Part shown: piece after piece, positions 50,829-58,275 of the stretch
How positions within the stretch are numbered: the first letter of the stretch is position 1
Layout of the letters: each line of letters begins with the position of its first letter
Origin: Promicromonospora iranensis
GTDB taxonomy: Bacteria; Actinomycetota; Actinomycetes; Actinomycetales; Cellulomonadaceae
NCBI RefSeq assembly: GCF_028994775.1
Contig: NZ_JAJQMN010000001.1
Span: forward strand, 1-64,000
Length of the DNA stretch: 64,000 nt
Direction of reading: 5' to 3'
Translations under genes and position numbers: made by a program
The notes under the pieces: model-generated
Told to the model about the DNA's origin: nothing
Databases searched by the model: none
Seen by the model: the letters and a program-made list of their open reading frames with translations, nothing else

Positions 50829-51248
50829 TCACAGGCAGACACCCACCGCGAGCGCCACCACCGTGTACGTGCGGGAGTTCGACGGTACCGACGTCCAGGT
50901 GGTCGCTGCGAACTGCCGCTGCACCTCGACGTAGAACGTCCCGCTGGTGATGACCCCTGTGGCCTGGAACTGGGTGGTTCCCGCCGGCAGGGTCTGCGTG
51001 CTGGCACCGCCCGCACCGAAGTGCGCCACGTAGCCCGTGGCACCAGGGACCGCGGTCCAGGTGAAGGTCACCGACCCGACCCCGAGCGTGCCACAGCTCG
51101 TGGTGGTCGTCGGGATCGTTCCCGCGCTGAGTGCGCCGGTCGCGACGGTCGCCGTGTCCGCCCACGCGGCCCAGGCCGGGCCACGCGGGACGGCGACGGC
51201 CAGGAGGAGCACCAGGGCAGCGACGACCGCGAGCGCCGCCCGTCTCAC
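50829..51248 (-). CDS. Small secreted protein of the SipW-type operon
   Basis: 139 residues. Signal peptide (ALAVVAALVLLLAVAVP) runs into AAWADTATVATGALSAGT, the pattern of SipW-dependent alternate signal sequences (short hydrophobic helix then a W/F-T/D-S/A turn followed by GxLxaGT). The mature part is Thr/Gly/Val-rich beta sequence (FTWTAVPGATGYVAHF) like a fibronectin III-like domain. Last gene of the operon; GTG start overlaps the preceding stop (GTGA). Function unknown, probably cell surface or matrix. Confidence 0.65.
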   Translation of the reverse strand: MRRAALAVVAALVLLLAVAVPRGPAWAAWADTATVATGALSAGTIPTTTTSCGTLGVGSVTFTWTAVPGATGYVAHFGAGGASTQTLPAGTTQFQATGVITSGTFYVEVQRQFAATTWTSVPSNSRTYTVVALAVGVCL

Positions 51249-51886
51249 GGCGTGCCCGCCTGTCTCGCCGTGAACAGGAACGTCGCCGCGGTGGACGCGC
51301 CCTGGACCGACGACGGTGCGCCGGGGCTGAGACCGAGCACGGCACAGAGCGTCACGGTCGTACCGGACGCCACCCGCACCGGGCCCAGCGCCGGTGTCGC
51401 AGTGGTCGTCACCGGTGCCGTCGCGCGGGAGACCGTCCCCGTACAGGTTCCCGTGCGCAGGCCGTTCGTCGTGGTGTTCGTCGCGGAGCCGCCCGTGGTG
51501 GTGCTCAGGAGGAGGCTCTGGCCCAGCGCCGCGGTCGACGAGGTGACCGTCGCGGAGACGTCGACTGCCGTCGTACCGGAGCTGCGCAGGACGACGGTGC
51601 GGGCGACACTCTCGCCGGGCAGCATGCCGGTGAGCCCCAGCGCGGTGTACGTCCACGTCCCGCCGGGACCGGCCAGCTGCTCCGCGCCCGTCACCGGTCC
51701 GACCGTGAGGTCCAGGCTGCCCGCGGTGATCTGCTCGGGGGTGACCGTCCCCGTGCCACCCCACCAGGCCCACGCCGCCACGGCGCCTGGCATCAGCAGG
51801 GCCAGGGCGAGGGCGGTGAGCCCGCGCCGCCAGGCGGTGGTCCGCCGTTCGCGGCGCGACGAGGACGGGCGTTCCGGCTCGGTCAT
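51245..51886 (-). CDS. Alternate-signal exported beta-rich protein
   Basis: 213 residues. A charged cytosolic start (1-20) is followed by one hydrophobic segment (GLTALALALLMPGAVAAWAWW) and then TVTPEQITAGSLDLTVG, the TasA/SipW-type mature start. The rest is Thr/Ser/Gly-rich and has only two Cys (GTCTG, VTLCAVLG). It looks like a surface or fibre-type protein. ATGA overlap with the LPXTG-type gene. No family name beyond the signal type. Confidence 0.65.
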   Translation of the reverse strand: MTEPERPSSSRRERRTTAWRRGLTALALALLMPGAVAAWAWWGGTGTVTPEQITAGSLDLTVGPVTGAEQLAGPGGTWTYTALGLTGMLPGESVARTVVLRSSGTTAVDVSATVTSSTAALGQSLLLSTTTGGSATNTTTNGLRTGTCTGTVSRATAPVTTTATPALGPVRVASGTTVTLCAVLGLSPGAPSSVQGASTAATFLFTARQAGTP

Positions 51887-52566
51887 GGTCCGGCCTCGCC
51901 ATGGTCCAGCCTGCGTCCGCGCCGCTCCCGGAGCAGCAGGAGCATGCTCCCGGCCAGCACGGCGGCCACCGCCGCGATCGTGTGCGCCAGCAGGTTCGCG
52001 CCGGTGCGGGGCAGAGCGTCCGGCCCTTCCGCGGCAGGAACCGACCCGCCGTCCTCCCCCGGGTCCGTCGCGGAGAGGAAGACTGCGACGCCGAGGCGCG
52101 CGGTCCGCAGCTGCGAGGCGTTCGTCGCGGCAGGGTCGAGCTCGACCCGGATGCCGATCGGTAGCTCCTCGCCTGGTCGCAGGTCGGTGATCATGGACCG
52201 GGGACCGTCGCTCCACGAGCCGGACCCCGTCCGGACGCGCACGTCCAGCTCCTCGACCAACGGGTCGCCCGCGCCGTCCGGACCGCCGTCGACGTGAACC
52301 GTCACGGCGGCCGTCGCGTTCTCCTCGGACACGTTGCGCGCGTACAACGTCCCCGTCACGGCGTCGCCGGGCACCCAGACCAGGTCCGGGTCGAGCAGCG
52401 GTGTCGTGACGTCCGGCGTCCACGTGGTCCCGTCGACGCTCAGGACCAGCCGGTCGTCTGCCGCGGCGGGTACCGCCGTCGGCACCGCGGCGTGCGCCGG
52501 GCGCACCGCCGCGGCCGACAGCACGAGGAGCACGGCGACCAGGGCTGCCCGTCGTCGGCGCGTCAT
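51883..52566 (-). CDS. Cell-wall anchored-type surface protein with LPXTG-like signal
   Basis: 227 residues. N-terminal signal peptide (AALVAVLLVLSAAAVRPAHA), beta-rich middle (LVWVPGDAVTGTLYARNVSEENATAAVTVHV), and a sorting signal at the C-terminus: LPRTG, a hydrophobic helix (LLAHTIAAVAAVLAGSMLLLL) and an Arg-rich tail (RERRGRR). A sortase should attach it to the cell wall; no sortase gene is seen in the window. ATGA overlap with the signal peptidase gene. Likely the wall anchor of the structure made by this operon. Confidence 0.75.
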   Translation of the reverse strand: MTRRRRAALVAVLLVLSAAAVRPAHAAVPTAVPAAADDRLVLSVDGTTWTPDVTTPLLDPDLVWVPGDAVTGTLYARNVSEENATAAVTVHVDGGPDGAGDPLVEELDVRVRTGSGSWSDGPRSMITDLRPGEELPIGIRVELDPAATNASQLRTARLGVAVFLSATDPGEDGGSVPAAEGPDALPRTGANLLAHTIAAVAAVLAGSMLLLLRERRGRRLDHGEAGP

Positions 52567-53264
52567 CGTCCGCCTCTGTCGCCAACGCGGCGGGCCGGCT
52601 CGGATCGGTCGCGCCACTCGGTCGGGCCGTCCCCGGCTCGCCGAGCGGGCCCGTCGCCGTCGGCCACCCCAGAGCCGACGGCGACGGGCGCTACGGGGGC
52701 CCGTGCGGACCGCTCGCGGGCGGCGCCGAGCTCCTGCCATCCCGCGTAGCCGAGCAGCAGGACCGCGGCGATCGCGCCGATCGCCTTGCGCTCGCCGGTG
52801 AACGCGCCGGCGACGTGGCCGAGGTGCGGCACCTGGTACCAGACGGCACCGCGCACCTGGACGTCGCGCACGGGCTGCGCGTCGGGCACGTCGTTCGCGT
52901 CGCCCTGGGTCAGGTAGGTGCGCTCGCCACCGATCGTCATGCCGATGCCCACCACCCGGTGGGTCACGAGCCGCTCCTGCCCCGAGCGGAGCTGGTAGGT
53001 GATCACCGAGCCGGTGCTGATCCGTTCCGGCTCCACGGGGCGCGAGACGACCAGCGTGCCGACCGGCAGGCTGGGCTCCATGGAGTCGGTGAGCACCACG
53101 TAGGGCGTCGCGCCGGCCGCCCGGGGCACGATCACCCCGAGCACGAGCACCGCGCCCGCCACGGCGATGACGACGGCAGCCAGCCCGCGCACCGCGTGCC
53201 GTGTCACGGCCTGCACCGTCTCGTCCGTCTCGTCCGCCTCGTCCGCGCTCGGGGCCCCGTCCAC
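52563..53264 (-). CDS. sipW: Signal peptidase I, SipW (ER) type
   Basis: 233 residues. One N-terminal helix (AAVVIAVAGAVLVLGVIV), catalytic Ser61 in TDSMEPSLPVG, then His102 in VTHRVVG in place of the usual Lys general base, which marks the SipW/ER type, and D122 in LTQGDAND. A second helix (IGAIAAVLLLGYAGWQ) and a charged tail follow. SipW enzymes cleave the special signal peptides of TasA-like proteins. GTG start 13 bases after the upstream gene. Substrates are probably the other proteins of this operon. Confidence 0.88.
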   Translation of the reverse strand: MDGAPSADEADETDETVQAVTRHAVRGLAAVVIAVAGAVLVLGVIVPRAAGATPYVVLTDSMEPSLPVGTLVVSRPVEPERISTGSVITYQLRSGQERLVTHRVVGIGMTIGGERTYLTQGDANDVPDAQPVRDVQVRGAVWYQVPHLGHVAGAFTGERKAIGAIAAVLLLGYAGWQELGAARERSARAPVAPVAVGSGVADGDGPARRAGDGPTEWRDRSEPARRVGDRGGR

Positions 53265-53277
53265 GCTCGCGGTGCGG

Positions 53278-53817
53278 TCAAGGTGTCGTCGGGGCGAGGT
53301 GCGCCTGTGTGACCTGCACGGTCACGTCCTCCAGGCTCGCGGTCAGCGCCTGCGTGTCGTTGCCGGAGTCCTCCGGGAAGGTCGCCGCGACGGTCACCAC
53401 CAGGTCGGAGGCCGCCTCCACCGCCACCGGGTCGGTCAGCGGAAGGGTGAGCTCCGTGCCGTCGAGCGTCGCACCGTCCACCGCCACCTCCAGCGCACCG
53501 GTGAGCGCGTTCGTCTCCGCCCAGGTCGGGGCGGAGACCGTGATGTCGCCCAGCGCGAGATGGTCGCCCGTGCCCCCGACGGTCAGTGCGCAGTCGGCGG
53601 TCACGGTGTCGCCCGGCACGATGCCCCCGGCGACGGTGCCCCCGCCGTCGAGCGTCCAGGCGCCGCACGTCCCGTCGGTCACGGTGAGCGTCCCCGAGGT
53701 GACGTCGGTGCCGGTCGCGAGTCCTTCGTCGGTCCAGAACGCCAGGGTCCCGGCTCCGCCGAGGAGCAGTACAGCGGCGCCGCCGGTAGCCAGCGCTGCC
53801 TTGGTCAGTCTTTCCAT
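53278..53817 (-). CDS. Alternate-type signal exported protein (TasA-like, RER_14450-type)
   Basis: 179 residues. Signal: ALATGGAAVLLLGGAGTLAFWTDEG followed by TSGTLTVTDG, the typical SipW-dependent cleavage region. The mature part is a beta-sandwich-like domain with TVAGGIVPGDTVTADCALTV and ATFPEDSGNDTQALTASLEDVTVQVTQ, closely matching the pattern of TasA/camelysin-like proteins. Probably the main secreted subunit of the operon, and first gene after a structured leader. GGAGG 9 bases before the ATG. Confidence 0.82.
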   Translation of the reverse strand: MERLTKAALATGGAAVLLLGGAGTLAFWTDEGLATGTDVTSGTLTVTDGTCGAWTLDGGGTVAGGIVPGDTVTADCALTVGGTGDHLALGDITVSAPTWAETNALTGALEVAVDGATLDGTELTLPLTDPVAVEAASDLVVTVAATFPEDSGNDTQALTASLEDVTVQVTQAHLAPTTP

Positions 53818-53831
53818 GACTGGAACCTCCC

Positions 53832-53906
53832 GTGGTGGTTGCCCCCGTGCCACCACATAAACAGCCTCCGGCACAAAGCGCGCGGCGTATCGCCGCACTT
53901 TTATGT
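53832..53906 (-). promoter_or_regulatory. Structured 5' leader of the surface-protein operon
   Basis: On the minus strand a stem ACATAAA/TTTATGT (53900-53906 with 53855-53861) encloses a perfect hairpin GCGGCG-loop-CGCCGC (53882-53896). A second hairpin, GTGGTGG/CCACCAC (53850-53856 with 53832-53838), ends just before the Shine-Dalgarno. The two outer stems share bases 53855-53856, so they are alternative. It does not fit the c-di-GMP riboswitch consensus. Confidence 0.4.
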
Positions 53907-54194
53907 TTTCACCGGCATTCCCGGATAAATACTGCCAGATATGACCGCTCGGCCCCGTAGTGGACCGGTTACAGCCCTCATGAAAACGAATGGATCAGGG
54001 CGGCGACACCCTGTCCGGGGAGAAGACTCCGCTCCGACATTTCAGCGATACACACCGGAGAAAGAGGACGACCAGCGCCCATTCTTCATATCAAGAAATG
54101 GCCCGGCATCGCTGCTATACCCCGGAGATAAAGAAAGGAGGCGGGCTCATCAATGCACAACGATGGATACGCCAGTGGCGTCGCGCAGACCGCT
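53907..54194. other. AT-richer intergenic region, no gene seen
   Basis: About 290 bases with lower GC than its surroundings between the surface-protein operon and the NUDIX gene. It must hold the operon promoter; I could not fix -35/-10 boxes. A plus-strand AAAGGAGG (54135-54142) sits 10 bases before an ATG at 54153, but the frame it opens runs antisense through the NUDIX gene. Confidence 0.5.
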
Positions 54195-54836
54195 CTAATC
54201 GTCGAACTGCTCGCCCAGGTGCCGCACCTGCCCGTCCCAGCCCGCCACGAGCCGGTCGACGACGTCAGGCAGCTCCGGTGGGAACACCTCCAGCGGCTGC
54301 TCGCGCAGCTCGTCCGCCGTCAGCCAGGCCATCTCGTCGAGCAGCTCGCGCTCGGCGGCGGTCCAGCCGGCAGTCGTCACCTCCACCGCCTCCGGCGTCC
54401 GCGCGAGGTAGAAGACCTCGTACTGGCGGCACGTCTCGGCGAAGAACTCGAAGATGCCGGTCCGCGTGAGCACGGGACCGACCAGGTCACCCGCGTCCAG
54501 CGCGATACCCACCTCCTCGTAGGTCTCCCGCAGCGCGGCCTGCTCCGGGGACTCACCCGCGTCGATGCCACCGCCCACCGTGAACCACCAGGACCGTTCC
54601 GGCTGGTTCACGTCGTGCCCGCGCACCACGAGCACCCGGCCGTCGGCATCCATCAGGATGACGCGCGCCGCCGAACGCTCCCGGATGCCGTCCGGGCCCG
54701 GCACCCAGTCGTCCCCGAGGGACGTGGTGCCGGGGCCGTCGGCCGGTGAGGCAGACGTCACCAACGGCGCTCCGCCGGGCGGACGGGCACCGGCTCCTCC
54801 TCGACGCTGATCGGAGCTGTCGCTTCGCCAAGTCAT
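54195..54836 (-). CDS. NUDIX hydrolase
   Basis: 213 residues. The Nudix box GGGIDAGESPEQAALRETYEEVGI is complete (GX5EX7REUXEEXGU). A disordered N-terminus (1-50) precedes a short RSAARVILMDADGRVLVV strand. Nudix enzymes hydrolyse nucleoside diphosphates linked to other groups; substrate unknown. The ATG at 54836 is chosen because TAGGGT sits 7 bases upstream (leaderless). Confidence 0.88.
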   Translation of the reverse strand: MTWRSDSSDQRRGGAGARPPGGAPLVTSASPADGPGTTSLGDDWVPGPDGIRERSAARVILMDADGRVLVVRGHDVNQPERSWWFTVGGGIDAGESPEQAALRETYEEVGIALDAGDLVGPVLTRTGIFEFFAETCRQYEVFYLARTPEAVEVTTAGWTAAERELLDEMAWLTADELREQPLEVFPPELPDVVDRLVAGWDGQVRHLGEQFDD

Positions 54837-54843
54837 GCGGACG

Positions 54844-54849
54844 ACCCTA
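54844..54849 (-). promoter_or_regulatory. -10 box of leaderless NUDIX gene promoter
   Basis: TAGGGT on the minus strand ends 7 bases before the ATG at 54836. Confidence 0.5.
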
Positions 54850-54898
54850 CGTTCACAGCGGGCAAGGTCCCGCACCGACGATTCTCCAACGGCTCGGA

Positions 54899-55669
54899 TC
54901 AGAAGCCCAGGTCCCTGAGCCACGCCAGAAGGACGTCCTCGCGCCGGTGTGCCGTGTCAGGCTCCCAGCGCCCGATCTCACGCGCGGCCACGACAGCGCC
55001 GTCGCGCAGGTAGATGACGCGCTCGCCACGGACGGCGACACCGGGGTCGTGGGTCACCATGACGATCGTGGTGCCGCCGCGGTGCACCTCGGTGAACGCA
55101 TCCATGACCTCGGCGGTCTTGCTGCTGTTCAGCGCGCCCGTGGGCTCGTCCGCGAACAGCACGGACGGTTCGCCGGCCAGCGCCCGGCAGATCGAGGCGC
55201 GCTGCAGCTGCCCACCCGAGACCTGGGTGATCCCGTGACTCCTGACGGGCGCGATGCCGAACCGCTCCATCAACGCGTCCACCCGCGAGATCGCGGCCTC
55301 CCGGCCGTGCCTGGGTGCCGCCTTGAGAGCAGGCAGGAGGATGTTGTCCCGCACGTTCAGGTTGCTCAGGAAATGCGGCTGCTGGAACACGAAACCCATC
55401 CGGGTCAGACGGACCTTGCTCATCTCCGTGTCACCGAGCGAGGTGAGCTCCCGACCCTCCAGCGTGACGCTCCCGCTGGTGGGCCGGTCCATGCCGCTGA
55501 TGCTGTACAGCAGCGTGGACTTCCCGGACCCGGACGTGCCCATGACGACGAGGAACTCTCCGGCACGGACGGACAGGTCGATGCCGCGCAGGACCTCGGT
55601 CGGCGGTTCGGTGGAGAAGTACGTCTTGCTCAGCTCGTGTGACTCCAAGGTCACCGCTGCCTGGTTCAT
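54899..55669 (-). CDS. ABC transporter ATP-binding protein (MacB/LolD type)
   Basis: 256 residues. Walker A GTSGSGKST, Q-loop FQQPHFL, signature VSGGQLQRASICRAL, Walker B VLFADEPTGALN and H-loop VTHDP. The spacing and SGMDRPTSGSV block place it in the LolD/MacB/FtsE branch, which pairs with FtsX-type permeases, here the gene 11 bases upstream. AGGGG lies 8 bases before the ATG. Such pairs act as mechanotransmitters or drug/lipid/peptide exporters; specific role unknown. Confidence 0.92.
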   Translation of the reverse strand: MNQAAVTLESHELSKTYFSTEPPTEVLRGIDLSVRAGEFLVVMGTSGSGKSTLLYSISGMDRPTSGSVTLEGRELTSLGDTEMSKVRLTRMGFVFQQPHFLSNLNVRDNILLPALKAAPRHGREAAISRVDALMERFGIAPVRSHGITQVSGGQLQRASICRALAGEPSVLFADEPTGALNSSKTAEVMDAFTEVHRGGTTIVMVTHDPGVAVRGERVIYLRDGAVVAAREIGRWEPDTAHRREDVLLAWLRDLGF

Positions 55670-55680
55670 GAGTCGTCCCC

Positions 55681-58104
55681 TCATCGTCGGATCCATTCGC
55701 TCTTGTCGGCACGCCGGACGCCGGACGTGAGCACGGCGACGCCGAAGTACCCCGCCCCGAGCAGGAGCAGCGGGTACAGCACGTACACGAGCCACGGGTT
55801 CGGGATGAACGTCAGATCCGTGATCCCGAGCTGGACGGCGGTCAGAGCAGCGCTCGCCAGCGACTGCCCCGCAGTGGCCGCGAACACCACACCCGCCGCC
55901 GTTCCAGCGGCCACCGCCAGGAGCGTCTTGGTCCGCACCTGCCCCACGAGCTCCTGGGCCGCGAACCCGATCGCGGACAGCACGCCCATCGTCGACCGGT
56001 CGCGTGCGAGCCGGAGCTTGAGGAACAGGCTCGTGATGAGCACCACAACCCCGAGGCCGAACACGAGCGCGACCCACGCCGCGCCCCGCATCGAGTCGGT
56101 CAGGACCGCCATGGTCTCCCGCACGTACTCCTGGGTCGGCTTCACGCCCGCCGTCGGGAACTGTTCGTCGTACTCGTCGGCGATCCCGCCGGGGTCCGCC
56201 CCGCCGTCCGCCAGATCACCCGCCAGGTCCGCGAAGACGGTGTAGGCCGCCGCGCCCTCGGTGACCTCGCCCGACATCTTGGCGGTCTGCCCGCCGCTGG
56301 TGATGTCCTGGTAGATCCCGCTCACCTGCACGGTGATCGGCTTGTCACCGTCGTGGATCGTCAGCTCGTCCCCGACCCCCACCCCGTACTTGTCCGCGTT
56401 GAGGACCGACAGCGCGATCTGGCCGTCCCGCGGCAGGCCACCCTGGCTGAACCGGATGCCTTCGTCATCGGGCCGGTTCCCGACCTCGACGCGCAGTCTC
56501 GCCGGCCCGTCCTCGCTGTCGGCGGTGTAGTCGACGTAGGCGTAGGAGCGCACGTCGGTGAGGCGGTCGTCGTCCGCCATCGCGGCGACCAGCCGGTCCT
56601 TGACGCCGTCGACGTCCTCCTGGAACTGCACGTCCGCGCGCAGATCACGCTCCGGCACACCCATGTAGGTGACGAACCGCGGGTCCTCGAACGTGCTGAC
56701 CATGTTGGCCGGGAGCGTGATCAGTACCGCCGTCAGGCCGAACACCACCGGCAACAACACCCACGCCCGGCCCTCGGCCCGCAGGTCGAGCAGGGCCAGG
56801 CGCCGGTTGACACCCGCACCGGAGGACGACGCCAGCCCGGTCCGGCGCACCCAGCGTGCCCGTTGCCTCGCGCGGCGGGCGGCCTGCTTCTCGTCGAGGG
56901 TGCTGCCGTGCACGAGGGCGTTCACGACCTCGATCCTCCGCACCCCGCGCAGAACGCCTCGGCAGATGCCGACGACGATCAGGTAGACGGCGGCGAGCGC
57001 GATCAGCGGCACCAGGAACGTCCAGACACCCACCGGCGCCTGTGCGTAGTTCGTCTGGATGCCTTGCGTCAGCAGGTTCGCCGCGATGATCGCGAGCAGC
57101 CCGCCGACGACGCAGCCGACCACCGCCAGGATGCTGTACTTCGTCAGGTAGAGCCTGGAGATCTCGCGGTCCGGGATGCCGATCGCCTTCATCGCACCGA
57201 TCTCGTGGACCTCGTCCTCCAGCGTTCCCCGGATGACGAAGCGCAGGTTGAGCAGTGCGATCGCGATGAGGACCAGGCTGACGAACACCAGCGCGAACGC
57301 GACGAGGCCGTCGCCGATCATGCTGATGATCCGAAGCTGTGGGCCCGTGACCACCTGGCCGTTCGTCGGTAGTCCGCCCGCGCCCTCGTACGCCGTCTGC
57401 ATCGCGTTCGCGTCACCGCCTGCCGCGAGCCGGTACTCCACGATGATCTCCGGCGTCGCTCCTCCGGCCCGTCCCAGCGCTTCGAAGTCCTCGGGGTGGA
57501 TCAGGAACCGGGACGACGGCGAGAGCGAGGCCCCCATCTGCGCGTCCTTGACCTCTCCCCGCACCTCGAGCTGGTGGGGCCCGGAGGCGGTCCGGATCGT
57601 GAGGACGTCCCCCGTCGTGAGCCCGTACTGCTTCTGGTAGAGGACCGGGACGTACACCTCGCCGGCTGCCGGTTCCACGACGGCCCCGGTCCGGTCGACC
57701 AGAAAGTCGAACTCCGTGTTCTGGGTGACGAAGAGGTTGTCGATCCGGCTGGCGGCCAGGTCACCGGTCTCGCCGGTGCCCGGGCGGGACCAGGACAGGG
57801 AGGCGCTGTCGTAACCGAGCATCTCCTCGACGAGCCATGCGTCGATCTCGGACTCGTGGTCCGCCGCGAACCGCGTCAGCGCCGCCGGGTCGTACTCCCC
57901 CTTGTGCATCTGCAGGAGGTCCGGGGGCTTGCCCTGCTCGGACAGCCGGCTGATGGAGCCGGCCAGCCTCTCGAGGACCATGGAACCCGTCGCCATGAGA
58001 AAAGCGCTGAGGACCAGGGTGACGACCAGGGCTGCATTGATGCCCTTGTTCTTGACCAGGTCGTTGTACGCGTACCGAAGGTAGAGCCGCTCCTCGTTCT
58101 CCAC
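55681..58104 (-). CDS. FtsX-like ABC transporter permease
   Basis: 807 residues, two FtsX/MacB-type halves. An N-terminal helix (INAALVVTLVLSAFLMATGSMVL), a large external domain (about 60-245), three helices (around LVAFALVFVSLVLIAIALLN, ILAVVGCVVGGLLAIIAANLL, WTFLVPLIALAAVYLIVV), a second half with one helix plus external domain, and three final helices (VALVFGLGVVVLITSLFL onward). GTG 58104 is chosen because GGAG lies 7 bases upstream; ATG 58119 is an alternative. Forms one transporter with the ATPase downstream. Confidence 0.85.
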   Translation of the reverse strand: MENEERLYLRYAYNDLVKNKGINAALVVTLVLSAFLMATGSMVLERLAGSISRLSEQGKPPDLLQMHKGEYDPAALTRFAADHESEIDAWLVEEMLGYDSASLSWSRPGTGETGDLAASRIDNLFVTQNTEFDFLVDRTGAVVEPAAGEVYVPVLYQKQYGLTTGDVLTIRTASGPHQLEVRGEVKDAQMGASLSPSSRFLIHPEDFEALGRAGGATPEIIVEYRLAAGGDANAMQTAYEGAGGLPTNGQVVTGPQLRIISMIGDGLVAFALVFVSLVLIAIALLNLRFVIRGTLEDEVHEIGAMKAIGIPDREISRLYLTKYSILAVVGCVVGGLLAIIAANLLTQGIQTNYAQAPVGVWTFLVPLIALAAVYLIVVGICRGVLRGVRRIEVVNALVHGSTLDEKQAARRARQRARWVRRTGLASSSGAGVNRRLALLDLRAEGRAWVLLPVVFGLTAVLITLPANMVSTFEDPRFVTYMGVPERDLRADVQFQEDVDGVKDRLVAAMADDDRLTDVRSYAYVDYTADSEDGPARLRVEVGNRPDDEGIRFSQGGLPRDGQIALSVLNADKYGVGVGDELTIHDGDKPITVQVSGIYQDITSGGQTAKMSGEVTEGAAAYTVFADLAGDLADGGADPGGIADEYDEQFPTAGVKPTQEYVRETMAVLTDSMRGAAWVALVFGLGVVVLITSLFLKLRLARDRSTMGVLSAIGFAAQELVGQVRTKTLLAVAAGTAAGVVFAATAGQSLASAALTAVQLGITDLTFIPNPWLVYVLYPLLLLGAGYFGVAVLTSGVRRADKSEWIRR

Positions 58105-58275
58105 CGCGATGCTCCGCATCCTGGGAATCTGTGACGACGTCTGCGTCTGGACGCCTTCATCCTGTCCCGGATGCTGCCCGGAAAGTATGGGTTCCTTCCC
58201 TGACGGAACCCTGGTTCTGCCCCGCCGAACCCTCACCACCGGTCACCGCGGACCCCGGCCAGCCTCCCGGGGAGG

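Noticed and set aside
53818-53960. c-di-GMP (GEMM) riboswitch before the TasA-like operon
   Set aside because: The conserved core bases of GEMM-I/II are missing; only generic stems are present.
54153-54749. Plus-strand frame with a near-perfect Shine-Dalgarno (AAAGGAGG)
   Set aside because: It runs entirely antisense through the NUDIX gene and shows no protein family; the ribosome-site match is probably chance in an AG-rich spacer.
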